A stretch of 64,000 bases of DNA from contig CM030359.1 in NCBI GenBank assembly GCA_017893485.1, positions 35,695,994-35,759,993 of the forward strand, given 5' to 3'. The notes beneath the pieces are model-generated. The model was not told where the DNA came from. It worked only from the letters and a program-made list of their open reading frames with translations, and ran no database searches. The DNA is from Hemerocallis citrina. Taxonomy: Eukaryota > Streptophyta > Magnoliopsida > Asparagales > Asphodelaceae. Each line of letters starts with the position of its first letter. Position 1 is the first letter of the stretch. This document shows positions 11,745 to 23,419 of the stretch, piece after piece. A program made the position numbers and the translations under genes.

Positions 11745-13547
11745 AGAAAAATAATAATTATTATCAATCCATACTTTCTCAGCAGAAACAATAATATTAG
11801 TCTCCATTAATTTTTTCTTCTTTCTTCGCATCTGTTATATATAAGCCTGATTAGCATGCGCAGGAAAGGGGTATTTTAATCACCCTCAACTTAAGAGGTA
11901 TTTAATTTCTATATATTTACAGTCTACCACTTCCTCGAACTATTCAGCTTGAATTGTGTATGCATCTACATATAACTTATGATATTAAGTACGATTAGCT
12001 GCCACCCTTCAGTTTTATATAACTTATTAAAGGGTAAATTTCACTGAACTAGTTTTACTAATTTACAGATAACTATACCCCATATATTTTTTTAACGGAT
12101 GGGTGTATCACATTGGTAAAGTTGTTACGGTTCACTGTGTGTGACTGCTAATGGCATCAATTTTGATCTTAAATGTTATATCCCTGCTTCGGATGTTAAA
12201 ATTTCAAAATGAATGTGTTAAAAGATGTAGAATTAGAGAAAGCAAGCTCAGTAGAGAGGCGAGTTAGAACGATTTAGGTGGTTGTGCCCTCAGGCTTTAA
12301 TCCACTCCCCCCTTACCTAAAACAATTCTCCGCCACAGGTGTTCCACTATACTTAAACCTCGTACAATGAGTTCTTGGTATTCAGACCGAGATTTCTATT
12401 ACAACCACAAAATTTCTAAATAGAAGCCCCATAAACCACCTCGATCCGAAGTGAAAAGAAAGTGAAAAAGCAAGACCGTAGTCTGGACAAACAAAACAAT
12501 AAAAGCGCTTTTCGCTCTTGATTTTTTTCAAATGATAAGTTCTGAAGTATTGAGTCAAAAGAGATGAAAAACACTTTACGGATTTAGCTCTATTTAAAGA
12601 GTTTAAAAATTATTCATTTCCACAAATGTAAATTAAAAAAAAAAAAAAAACCAAATATAAGTTTGAGAAGTTGTGGTCGACTGCTAATTTGAGTAGTTGA
12701 CTGTTATTTCCTCTAGATCAGAGTCAAGGTGAAACAACAGTCGACTGCACCAATTTCAACTAAAGTTGTCAGTCGGACTGTCAAGTGCAATCGACTGCAA
12801 GTATTGTAGTTTATTGCAGTCGAATGAAACATTCACAAACTGAATATTTTGATTAATCGACTTTATATTCTTCTCATAACTTTTCATTTGCCAAATTTGT
12901 TTACATACTTATTCCTTACAAAAAAAATCAGTAAATAACCAATTGATGCTCTGGTTTCTTGGGGAACAATCATATCTTTTTTCTTGATAAATTTTTTCTG
13001 ATATTTATGATTTTTTTTTTATATTTGTATGATTCTTTTTCTTTTTCTTTGATTATGAAGATCTTGAGGTTTATTTGAATAATTCTATATTAGCATGTAA
13101 AAATCTTATATAAAATCATTAAATATAAATGTGCATATTTTGTATACACCAAACGTAGAGTTGAACACTTTGACCGGTCAAATTAAGCACTCGTTCTCTC
13201 TCCCTTACAGCTTAACATTCTTTCCTTTTTTAATTATTAAAATATACTTCTCCAAAACAACTCTACTGAACCCCTCACTGCTAACTTTATATTAACTAAC
13301 TTCTTCAAATGAAGAAGCTGGATCTGTTAAGGTTAACAGAGTGATTGAGAAAATGTTATTGAATTATTGGATTGATTATAATTTAGTATAGGAGGGAACC
13401 AAATATTAAAGTCATACATAATCTGATATGAGACTAAATATATAACGTAATTAGTTCGATGTTAATTGTGCGTGCTGGCGAGACTAGCTTCATGTCATTG
13501 TGTAATTCTTTTTCCTAAAAAGAAAATACATATTATCTGTTCCTGTT
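11745..13547. other. AT-rich region without recognisable gene
   Basis: No credible coding region on either strand. Contents: a moderately GC-balanced block at about 12,240-12,470 that I cannot assign (possibly an old LTR fragment), an A tract at 12,635-12,650, and a cluster of GTCGACTG-like motifs at 12,674-12,826. T-rich low-complexity DNA follows. Confidence 0.6.
12674..12826. repeat. Cluster of degenerate CAGTCGACTG motifs
   Basis: Six copies in about 150 bp: near 12,674, 12,694, 12,738, 12,770, 12,788 and 12,817, each zero to two changes from CAGTCGACTG. The first two are 20 bp apart, like the pairs inside the retrotransposons further right. No surrounding element was recognised here. 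Confidence 0.75.
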
Positions 13548-13813
13548 TTTTTTTTTTTGAGGTAAAAGGTGGAATAAGGCCACCCTGTTTCATTAATAAG
13601 AAGTTAATAAAACAACCCCGGCGTACCGGGAGAAAACAACAGTACAAAATAAGAGTACAATGCAGGAAGAAAATGAAAGAAAACAAACATATACCCCCAA
13701 CAAACCCTGGGGGGTAGGTCTAACAATTCAAACATCCAGCAACCAGGGAGTACAGAGGTTGAAACAAAACACAAGCTAGCATCAGCACTGTCATGACTGG
13801 TGAAGCCAGTCCC

Positions 13814-16305
13814 TCAGTCTAGCGTCGGCCCGATCTCTACCTCCTCGTCGTCAAACTCCTCTACCTGGAATACTCTGGCTATCCTTCCTCTTGCCCCCGT
13901 GGCCGCAGCTGTAGACCAAAAAGAGATAAGATGCATGATGTGAGTCAGGTTACCAGAAATACTATTACATGAAGCACGAAAATAAAAATTATTTTTGTCA
14001 AGCCATAACATCCATGTTGTTACCGCAATTGCGATGTACCACGCATCCTTCATATCATGATGAATCATTGCAAATTTGGGGCCAATCCACAATCCTCATA
14101 TACGCAGGGGTAGTCACTTGTTCCTAAGACTCGGAGTACCTCAACCATAGTTGCCTTACTTCTTGGGCAGTGAATGAAAAGGTGATTTAGATCTTCCACA
14201 TGAACGTCACAGAAACCACAGCTGGTCGCCACCTGTGGTTGTCTTTTGACAAGATTTTGCCTAGTGAGGATAGCATTATTGAGCACTAGCCATAAGAAAA
14301 CTCTGACTTTAAGGGGAGTTTTCGCCTTCCACAACACCTGTGCCCAGCTGGGTCTACATCCTCGAAAGTGGATCCGATGATACAGAGATCTCACTGAGAA
14401 AGCTCCTTTGCTCTCGAGTCCCCAACGCTTCTGATCAGGACCTTGTGTGCACCTTGTGCCTGCCCGTGTGATGTGTGCTTGCATGTCAATCAATTGCTGG
14501 TGTAAACTTGGGGTGAGTGTTCCTCGGAACGCCGGTCACCAGCCTCCCCTTTTCCAACCCTCAGCAACGGACATAATCGGTCGACTCGACCTCTCATACA
14601 GCTCTGGGAATGATTCCTTCAGGGTATGGGCTCCACACCACCTATCCCACCAGAATCTGGTAGACCGTCCATTGCCGATAGTCGACGTAACTGCCGAATT
14701 GAAGGGGTCGCTAGCCTTGGCAATTCCTTTCCATAGTCGCGAAACTTTAGCCCCTACTCGGAAGCCAAGGTTTCTTGTGCCTTTTCCTCTTAAGTAAGGT
14801 TGAATGAAGTCCTACCACCCTTCCCTGCTATTGTGGAATACCTTCCACCACCATTTCCCTAGCAAGGCGAGGTTCATATCTCTGAGGTCGATGATGCCTA
14901 GCCCTCCATGCTTCTTCTTCATGCAAGCGATACTCTATTTGATGAGGTGGTAACCTCCTTTATTCGAGTCTGCCCCCTTCCAAAGGAATCGTTTTCGAAT
15001 TCGGTCAATCCTCTGGATCACCCATCTTGGAAGCTTGAAAAATGATATGTAGTAGATTGGCAGGTTAGACAACACTAAGTTGATGAGTACCACTCTACTC
15101 CCGAGAGACAACGATTTACCTTTCCAGCCAGACAGTCTGTCCTCCACCCTGTCAATAATAGGCAACCAGTCTGCTTTAGCTAATTTCTCGGGTTTGAGTG
15201 GTAGTCCTAGGTATTTGATAGGGAAGCCACTCATCGTACAGTTCAAAGAAGTAGCATGTTCCCCTGCTTCATCATCGGATAGGAAAATTCGAGTCAGTGC
15301 ACTCTTGTGAAAATTAATCCTAAGGCCTGACCAGGCCTTAAAGCAGTATAGGGTCCCTTTAAAGCAGACAGTTTCTCGTCTAGATCCATTACCAAAGAGT
15401 AGGGTGCCATCTGCGTATTGCAAGATCGTACACCCTTTAGAAGTCGCGGAGCTGGCCACTGGCGTGATCCAACCTTTTTCCTGGCAGTTCTCCAGCATAA
15501 TCCTCAACACATCTGCTACTATAGTAAACAAGAGTGGTGATAGCGGGTCCCCTTGTCTGAGACCCTTCCTGCAAGGAAACAGCTGCCCCGACCTACCATT
15601 CACTGATATGGCCGTTTTGCTAGTCTGCAAGCACTGCCTGATCCAGCGGATCCATTTATTCCCGAAGCCCCTACCCCTGAGGGCTTCCAGCAAGCACTCC
15701 CAATCGACCGAGTCATAAGCTTTCTCAAAGTCCAGCTTAAGCAGAAAGCTCTTGGAGTTGGTCATATGGCAGCGGTGGATGACTTGTTCCGCCGTTGCTA
15801 CACAATCTAGGATATTTCTGCCCTTAATGAAGCCCAATTGAGATTTGTTGATAAGACTGTCCATAATACTCCCCAGGCGGATGGCTAGGATTTTTATAAT
15901 AATCTTCGCCGAACAGTTTATGAGGCTGATCGGCCTAAAATCGCCCACTTTCGACGCCTCTTTCCGTTTGGGAATCAGGACTACCTCCGCAAAATTAAAC
16001 ATACCCAATCTGAGCTTGTTGTTAAAAAAGTCGTCCAGCAATGCCATATAGTCCCCTTTAATTTCTTCCCAGAAAATTTGGAAGAACATCAATAGGAAGC
16101 CGTCTGGCCCTGGCGACTTGTCCGCTCCCATGTGACTGACAGCCTTTTTAACTTCCTCCTCCGAGAATGGAGACTCCAGGCAGGATAGCGAGGGCGACGA
16201 CTCGATCTGGTAAGTCTGCCAGAAATCATTCCTGAGTGGGACCTGGAAGTCATTCTTCTTTCCCAAGAGGTCCTTGCAGTATCCTTGGAAGGCTGTGGAA
16301 ATCAC
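13814..16305 (-). pseudogene. LINE ORF2, reverse transcriptase and zinc-binding C-terminus
   Basis: Reverse transcriptase from about 16,305 to 14,935 with recognisable motifs: GPDGF, the FRPISLINCSAKII block, LKLDFEKAYDSVDW, the GLRQGDPLSPLLF turn, and ILQYADGTLLF. The last is the catalytic YADD box with its second Asp replaced by Gly, which should abolish activity. A stop at 14,937-14,935 ends the frame. The plant-LINE zinc-binding domain (CGFCDVHVEDLNHLFIHC, W-rich upstream) lies at 14,493-14,065, and an acidic C-terminus ends at 13,814. Frames between 14,935 and 14,493 are broken. Confidence 0.85.
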
Positions 16306-16314
16306 TTATTCATC

Positions 16315-17478
16315 TTATACTGTCCCCGAGCTAGTTTCTAAGGATAAAATTAGATTGGACCTGCGCCTCGCACTTGCCACTCGGTGGAAGAAGGCCGTGT
16401 TCGCGTCTCCCTCTTTGAGCCACGAAATTCTAGATCTTTGTTGCCATTTAATTTCTTCCATCTTATAGAGATTGACAATATTCTTACGGAGCTCCAGAAG
16501 TCTATTTCTTTCCTCCTGTGACAGGTCTCTCGATTCCTCCAGTCTTTCAAGTTCATTAATACCTTCCAACAAGGAATCTTTTGCGCGCCAGATGGTCGAG
16601 AACCTAGATCGATTCCATTTACGTAGCCGCTTTCTTAATCTGCGAATTTTTTCACACCATCGACCCGCAGAATCTGTGTTAGTCACTGGGAGCGTCCAGT
16701 TTTCCATTACCAGGTGGTGAAACCCCTGAATCTCCAGCCAGGCCTTCTCAAATCGGAATTTTCTATGCCTTTTGGCTCCCTGAAGCCCATTGTCAAGAAG
16801 GATTGGAGTATGATCTGACGTTGGTCTAGGGATCGATATAGCAGTTGCAAGGGGGAACTTAGTCTCCCAATCCATCGACACGAGGATCCTGTCCAATTTT
16901 GCCATAATCGGAGTAGACTGCATGTTAGACCACGTGAATAGTCTATCATTAATGGGGATGTCTATCAACTCAAGCTCCGTTATCACCCTGTTGAACTCCG
17001 CTCTATGTCTGTCGCTGGAGCCTCTACCCTTGTGTTCGAACGCAAATCGGGTAATATTGAAGTCTCCCCCGACAATCCAGGCCCCCGGCCAACGGAGACG
17101 AATATTGACCAGTTCTTGCCAAAAGGCCTCGCGCTCTGAAGCCATGTTCGGCCCATAAACAACTGTGATAGTCTGCATAAACTTATCAGATCATTGTTCC
17201 AGACGCGTAGTCAGGGAGAATGTACCATTATAGACATCTGAACACGTGAGCAGGTCCGAGTTGAAACCAATGGCAATTCCCCCTGAGGCTCCCGCGGATG
17301 GGCATAAAACCCATTCCTTGATTCTGTTCCCCTCTATTCTCTTGTGTTTGGTCCCATGTCTAAGTTTGGTATCCTGAAGTTTAACCACTTCTGCCTTAGA
17401 CTTCACGATAACGTCTCTCACCATATCTCTTTTACCTTTATCCCCCAGACCCCGGACGTTCTAGAAAAGCGTATTCAT
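16315..17478 (-). pseudogene. LINE ORF2, endonuclease domain
   Basis: ORF2 begins at ATG 17,478-17,476 with the typical MNTLF.NVRGLG start of an apurinic-type endonuclease, but the Trp codon of the NxxxWNVRG motif is a stop (TAG, 17,463-17,461). A second nonsense codon (TGA) lies at 17,193-17,191. Downstream the domain is well kept: VVYGPN, the GGDFN motif and the SDHTPILL motif with its catalytic Asp-His pair. Two more stops (TAA) at 16,317-16,315 and 16,308-16,306 separate it from the reverse transcriptase. The enzyme nicks target DNA to prime reverse transcription; this copy cannot make a full product. Confidence 0.85.
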
Positions 17479-18071
17479 TAGGGAACCATGTCCGAGAGTA
17501 CAGTGTGTGAGGGACTCGGGCGGGTGTCGCCCTCAGAGACCGTTATCCCCATAGAGTTGGATCTTAGTTCCTCAGGAACACTAGATTTAGCCCTCTCAGT
17601 TTCCCAACCCCTCATTTTGTTAAGGAGTAGCGCGTTGCGTTCTTTATCACAAACTTCCAAACCACAGGTAATAGCTAATAGAAAAACTTCAGAGTCTGAC
17701 ATGAAATTTAAAATATTAGCAAGAAAATTTTTTGTACCTCCATTGACGTGTTTAGCCGCTTTGGCGGCCGCAGCTCTCTCCAGAAAGTCATCCAAGGACT
17801 CCGCATGAGCCCTCTTAGGTGACCGCGGTACCCTAAAACCAACCGTCCTTTGAGACGATCCAGTGCTGTATCGTGGGGCCGACTCTGGTAAAGTGGATAG
17901 CACCATCTCTGACGATAACTCCTTTTGTGTATCAGCAATTGATATGGCTAAAAATGGGGTTAAATCGGAACCGTCCAGATTGGGCACAAATCTTGAAGCT
18001 CGGGGGTAAAAAGGTAATTTCACATACAAGCGGGTCCAAAGCGGGTTCTGAATCTCCTTCTCACAGATCCA
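17478..18071 (-). pseudogene. LINE ORF1 C-terminal part
   Basis: The remnant of the first LINE frame reads from about 18,071 to a TAA at 17,480-17,478. An in-frame TAA at 18,072-18,074 separates it from a short upstream stretch (to about 18,135) that still looks coding. It ends in a Ser/Thr/Glu-rich tail and contains an Ala-rich helix (LERAAAAKAAK). ORF1 of plant LINEs encodes a nucleic-acid-binding chaperone; no zinc knuckle is visible in what remains. Its stop overlaps the ORF2 start by one base (TAATG), as expected for termination-reinitiation. Confidence 0.6.
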
Positions 18072-18139
18072 TTAACCCACGAATGGGTCCGCTCCAATTG
18101 GGTACGGGTCCCGACCCGAAGCGAGCCCAGGCTAGCAAG

Positions 18140-18530
18140 AGACAAATCAGGGCCACTGATTTGACCAAGTCAACGGGCCTGATTTGCTCTCACCGGGAAT
18201 CAAGGAAAGATTTCCTAAACAGACTGAGGATTTTGCTCCCGGCTGTTACACAGGAAATCAGATCCTTAAACGGCTCTCCTGGCGACTATAAATACCACCC
18301 CTCTACCACCATGACCAGGTTAATCACTTTTTCACCACTTTTAAGCTCTTTCTTAATCTCTTCTGATTACTGACAAGAGCGTCGGAGGGTGCATCGCCGG
18401 AATCAACCCCGGTGTTTTGCACTTCCTTGCAGGTTGCGCCAGGAGCAAGAAGGCTTGAGTCGACTGTTCAGGTTGTTCCCGGACTCATAAATTCTATCTG
18501 TTTACCCCCACACCGAAATCAGTGGTAACA
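18140..18530 (+). repeat. 5' LTR (3' portion) of Tat-type element
   Basis: The right limit is supported by ...GTGGTAACA followed closely by a PBS. A TATA box (CTATAAATACC, about 18,284) lies 245 bp before the end, so R and U5 are short. One AGTCGACTG motif lies at 18,459, inside the predicted RNA leader. The left limit is not resolved: the LINE ORF1-like sequence runs up to about 18,135, so the LTR is either short or truncated by the LINE. Confidence 0.6.
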
Positions 18531-18533
18531 GAT

Positions 18534-18550
18534 TGGCGCCGTCTGTGGGA
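18534..18550 (+). promoter_or_regulatory. Primer binding site of Tat-type element
   Basis: TGGCGCCGTCTGTGGGA starts three bases after the LTR end. The TGG start matches the CCA end of a tRNA. I do not assign the tRNA species. Confidence 0.7.
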
Positions 18551-18599
18551 AACAACCACACGAACAGCCTCAGCCCCTTTTCTGTCGTCCTCTCCAACC

Positions 18600-20480
18600 A
18601 TGCCTCCAAAGAAGGTCAGATCCCGAGGGTCAAACCGTGGAGCCAATCCCACCGACCCTACGGAGGAAGTCCCCTTCAATCCTATTCCTCAGCCCGACCT
18701 TCCTCCTCCGGCCCAGCAGGGCCAACCTCCTCTTCCCAAGCAGCAACCCAACAATGGTCCTTCCGGCCATAACGGTCGGAAGCAGAAGCAGCCCCTCAAC
18801 CCGGACCATGTCTCGGTCCATAATGGGTCCTCGGACTCGATGGCTTCTCATCATCCCAACCTCCGCAACACGCTCCTGAACCGCCAGAAGGACAATGACC
18901 TCCGCACCCACCTTGACGAGAGGCGGGCCCGAGAGGGAGCCTCCCGCCAGCGTCAGGGTGAGCGGTCTCCTCGTTGCCGAGACGGTAGGAGGTCCCCGGA
19001 CTGCAGGGGCCGGGCAATGTCTCCCGAACGCAGGAGGAGGAGGCCGCATTCCCCCGCGGATCGGCATCCTCGGAGGAACAATGACGCACCGATCACTCGT
19101 GCCGAGTTCCTGCAATTTCAGGACACTGTGCTACAGGCCCTCAACCTTCGGCAGAACGTCCAAAATGCTCAGAGGGCTCCGACGCCCCCGAGGGACCCCA
19201 GTCCTTCCCCGGCTCCCAGCCGCCAACGGCAGCAATACAGTCCTCGCCGATCCCAGGACTACCGGTGCCGCAGTCCGCGCTCCCCCTCCTATGAAGAGGA
19301 GTCCGGGGGGTCATACGATTACCAGCAGAGGGACGACGCCCTCATCCGTCGTCTCCATGAGGTGGAAAGGCGTATCGGCTGCATGGACAGGGAGGAGGAG
19401 TCCCGAGCAGGAACCGTCCGTCCCAGCCGACCCCCTTTCTCGCGGTCGATCATGGAGGCCCACATACCGAGGGGTTTCAAACCTCCGCAGTTTGAAACGT
19501 ACTCAGGGGAATCCGACCCGGTCGATCACGTCGAAAGCTTTAAGACCCTGATGCTGATCCATCAAGCTTCCGACGCCGTGCTCTGCAGGACCTTCCCTGC
19601 CACCCTCAGGGGGTCGGCTCGGGAATGGTATTCCAGACTCGCCCCCTCCTCCATCTTCTCGTTCGAGCAGTTTGAAACACTGTTCATAACTCACTTCGTG
19701 AGTAGCAGGCGAGCTGAGAAGACGAGCCTCTCCCTACTGAACCTGCGGCAGGAAAGGGAAGAGAAGCTGCGGGACTATGTGAAGAGATTCACCGCAGAGG
19801 TTAGGTCTATCGCCTCTTTAGACCAGTCAGTGGCGACCGTGGCGTTCTAGTCGAACGTTCTCAATGCCAACCTCCGATCGTCCCAGGCCAAGAAGCCCCC
19901 GCATGACTTCGCCGACCTCCTCCTGAGGTGCGAGAAGTACATCCGAGCAGAGGAGGCTGAAGCCCTTCCAAGCTTCGGGGGGCCCTCCTCAGGGTCGAAG
20001 AGGAAGGCGACGGGGGAAGAGGGGTCCAAGAAAGCTCAGAAGGACAATGGCGGTCAGCGTCGCCCTCCCCCCAGGTTCGAGAAGTTCACTCCCCTCACCA
20101 CTAACGTCTCTACTATCCTAATGGAAGTGGAGAAGGAGGGAGTCATCCCTCCAGCTCCGAGGATGCACACCCCGGCAAAGAGGAGGAACAAAGATAAATG
20201 GTGTCGTTACCATCGGGACCACGGCCACGACACGAACGACTGCCGGGCTTTGAGAGATGAGATCAAAGCCCTCATCCGGAGGGGGCAGTTGGCCAAATTC
20301 GTGAAGGCTAACGATCGGGCGGACCGCAATTCTCCTCCGCCTCGGGGGGCTAACAAGCGTTCTGAGCGACGCGAAGAGACGCCCGAGTTCGAGGAGGAAC
20401 GGATTCTGCACCTGATCCACGGAGGCCCCATGGGGGGCTCCTCTAATTCCTCCCGGAAGGCCTTCGTCCGAGAGGTCAAC
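18600..20480 (+). pseudogene. gag of Tat-type element, one nonsense codon
   Basis: The start is taken at ATG 18,600-18,602, 50 bases after the PBS, because the frame upstream reads through the PBS without an ATG. The N-terminus is Pro/Gln/Arg/Ser-rich, about 280 residues, ending in a retrotransposon gag domain (HIPRGFKPPQFETYSG ... REWYSRLAPSSI ... THFVSSRRAE). A TAG at 19,848-19,850 interrupts it; the same frame then continues to a CxxH-type nucleocapsid motif (WCRYHRDHGHDTNDCRAL) at about 20,200-20,255. Gag forms the particle in which reverse transcription occurs. The region is strikingly GC-rich and CpG-rich compared with the inserted elements. Confidence 0.85.
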
Positions 20481-20484
20481 TCGG

Positions 20485-23419
20485 TTCACAGTGCCCCTCC
20501 CCCCAAAGGTCTCGGCGTCCCTGTGTCATTCTCCGACGTAGACCTCGAAGGGGTCCGAACCCCACACTGTGATGCCCTCGTCATCGACCTCCGCATGGCC
20601 AACTTCAAGGTGCAGAGGATCTTAGTAGACAATGGGAGTTCGGTCAATATTCTCTTCCTCTCGGCCTTCCGAGACCTGCAGCTGTCCCGGGACCGTCTCA
20701 AACCGGCCGGTTACACACTCCACGGGTTCACGGGGGTCCCGGTAACCGTCGAGGGGGTGATAACCCTAGACGTAACCGCGGGAAGCGCCCCTACTACCCG
20801 GACCGAGCCAATGGACTTCATGGTCGTCGACGTCCCGGCGGCGTATAATGTCATCCTAGGCCGACCCGGCCTAGCCGCCTTGGAAGCTGTCCCCTCGGCG
20901 TACCATTTGAAAATGAAGTTCCCCACTCGGTCGGGAGTAGGGGAAGTCAGGGGAAGCCAAGAAACAGCCCGGAAGTGCTACATGACTTTCACCGGGGGAC
21001 CAGTGCTCTCGCTTGAGACACTAGAAATCCCCGAGCCGAAAGCTCGGCCAACGTCCGAGCCGGCGGACGAGTTAGAAGAAGTGCCTTTCTCGGACGAGGA
21101 CCTGAGCCGGAAGTTCCTCATCAGCAAGTCCTTGTCGACCGCACTGTGCTCGGACCTGATTCAATGCATCCGGGATAACCGTGACTTGTTCGCTTGGTCG
21201 GCCGCGGACATGCCCGGCATTTCCGAGGAGCTGCTCGTCCATCGCCTGAGTGTCGAACCGGGGTGCAAACCGGTTCAGCAGAAGAGGCGAAAGTTCGCTC
21301 CCGAGCGACAGCAGGCCATCAAGGAGGAGGTGGATAAACTGCTGAAGGCCAAGTTCATACAGGAGGTAAATTACCCCGAGTGGTTGTCGAATGTTGTAAT
21401 GGTCAAGAAGTCCAATGGCTCGTGGAGGATATGCATTGACTTCACCGACCTGAACAAGGCGTGTCCGAAGGATCCGTTCCCCCTCCCGAACATCGACACC
21501 CTTATTGACGCCACCTCGGGCCATGAGCTCCTCAGCTTCATGGACGCCTTCTCGGGGTACAATCAGATCCGAATGTTCCCTCCGGACATTCCGAAGACCT
21601 CCTTCGTCACCGATCAAGGCCTCTACTGCTACCGAGTCATGCCGTTCGGTTTGAAGAACGCGGGCGCCACCTACCAACGCCTCGTCAACAAGGTCTTCCA
21701 GAGCCAGATCGGCCGAAACATGGAGGTGTACGTTGACGACATGCTCGTCAAGAGCATCCGGGGCACAGACCATGTAGCCGACCTCCAGGAGGCCTTCGGC
21801 GTGTTGAGAAGGCACAACATGCGGCTGAACCCGAACAAGTGCGCGTTCGGGGTCTCTTCGGGAAAGTTCCTCGGCTTCATGGTAAGCCAACGAGGAATCG
21901 AAGCTAATCCCGAGAAGATTAAGGCCATACTAGACATGGCCCCGCCTCGGAACATCAAGGAGGTGCAGAAGCTCACTGGTCGGCTCGCTGCTATCGGTCG
22001 GTTCCTCTCGAAGTCGGGGGAAAAGTGCCTCCCCTTCTTCAAAGCACTCAGGGGGGCTAAGGGTTTTGAATGGGGCCAACCACAACAGGAGTCGTTCAAC
22101 CAGTTGAAGGCATACTTGGTGAACCCCCCTCTGCTCAGCAAACCGGTCCCGGGCGAGACCCTCTTCGTCTACTTGGCTGCTTCCGAGCAGACCTTGAGCG
22201 CTGTCTTGGTGAGAGAGGAGGATCGAACCCAAAGGCCTATATACTACGTGACCAAGGTGCTTCGGGACGCCGAGCTCCGCTACCCGAAGATAGAGAAGAT
22301 GGCCTACGCCCTAGTCACGGCGGCGAGGAAGCTTCGGCCATACTTTTAGTCCCACTCGATCTTCGTCCTCACCGACCAACCCCTAAAACAGATCCTCTAC
22401 AAGCCTGAGACCTCGGGCCGGCTGATGAAGTGGTCCATAGAGCTGAGTCAGCATGACATCTCTTACCAACCTCGGACAGCAATTAAGGCGCAGGCACTTG
22501 CCGACTTCATCGTAGAGTCCACTATCCCTGAGGTCGGTCATGTCCCGAATGGACCCCCCATTTGGACAGTCTTCATGGACGGATCCTCTTGTAATGAAGG
22601 AAGCGGCGCCGGCATCATTCTGAACGGCCCTGACAACTTCGTCCTCCAGTACGCGATCCGTATGAACTTCAAGGCCTCGAACAACGAGGCGGAGTACGAA
22701 GCACTCATCGCTGGTCTCGGACTTGCACGAAGTGCTGGGGCGCAGCGCCTCCGAATCCACAGCGATTCCCAGCTCGTCGTGAACCAAGTCTTGGGCGAGT
22801 ACGAGGCTCGAGATGAGCGGATGGCGAAGTACCTTGCTAGGGTTCGAGATCTCATGGGCCGGTTCGAGGAGGCGCTCATCCAGCGGGTCCCTCGTGAAGA
22901 GAACTCACAGGCCGATGCCCTCTCCAAATTGGCCTCATCCTCACTGTAAGGTCTCGAACAGACCGTACTGATCGAAGTCCTCTCTAAGCCGAGCATCGAA
23001 GACGAGACACCTGGCTCGGCGGAATCGTTGCCGGTCATGTTACAAGATAATTGGATGAAGCCTTTAGTGGAATTCCTAAGGGACGGGCTCCTACCCGAAG
23101 ACCCCAAAGAGGCTCGCCGAGTCAGAACCCGGGCCGAGCAGTATGTCTTGATCGAGGGCATCCTATACAAATGCTCTTTCTCTCAAATAGACGGCCGACC
23201 GTACCTAAGGTGCCTCTCTCCGGATCAGGCCGAATATGCCTTACAAGAGCTCCACGAAGGCATCGGAGGGGCACACTCAGGATTTAGGTCCTTGGCCCGA
23301 AAAGCTTTGAATTATGGGTACTTCTGGCCGACCCTCCTTCAAGACGCCGAGCGACACGTTCGGCAATGCAGCTCTTGTCAGAGACACTCCAACATCCGTC
23401 GCCTCCCTCAGGCCAACCT
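20485..23419 (+). pseudogene. pol of Tat-type element: protease, RT, RNase H, archaeal-type RNase H, integrase zinc finger
   Basis: The frame is continuous with gag. Domains in order: aspartic protease with VDNGSSVNILF (about 20,627), reverse transcriptase with MPFGLKNAGATYQ and the catalytic YVDD (about 21,729), RNase H (about 22,170-22,350), a second archaeal-like RNase H (FMDGSS at 22,573, EAEYEALIAGL, HSDSQLVVNQV, QADALSKLASS) typical of the Tat clade, and the HHCC integrase finger (HEGIGGAHSGFRS ... CSSCQ) at 23,250-23,380. Nonsense codons: TAG at 22,347-22,349 and TAA at 22,947-22,949. The frame then runs into the Tekay-1 LTR at 23,420. Confidence 0.9.
23415..23419 (+). repeat. Target-site duplication (aacct) of Tekay-1, left copy
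   Basis: aacct immediately before the LTR start TGTAACACC; the identical 5 bp follows the other LTR at 44,548-44,552. Confidence 0.95.

Larger units (their letters stand above)
13548..18135 (-). mobile_element. Degenerate L1-type LINE retrotransposon
   Basis: A non-LTR element on the minus strand. It has an ORF1 remnant, then ORF2 with endonuclease, reverse transcriptase and C-terminal zinc-binding domain, a 3' UTR (13,813-13,560) and a poly(A) tail (T run at 13,548-13,559 on the plus strand). The 5' limit is uncertain: sequence resembling ORF1 continues to about 18,135, next to the LTR of the Tat-type element. Target duplications were not found. Several nonsense codons and a changed catalytic residue show it is dead. 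Confidence 0.85.

Noticed and set aside
13466..13717. Plus-strand frame at LINE 3' end
   Set aside because: Overlaps the LINE poly(A) tail and 3' UTR; not coding.
18630..19115. Long minus-strand frames opposite Tat gag
   Set aside because: GC-rich codon bias of gag leaves the opposite strand open by chance; no domain and no promoter.
21072..21890. 272-residue minus-strand frame opposite Tat RT
   Set aside because: Shadow of the RT reading frame, in mirror codon phase, without recognisable features.
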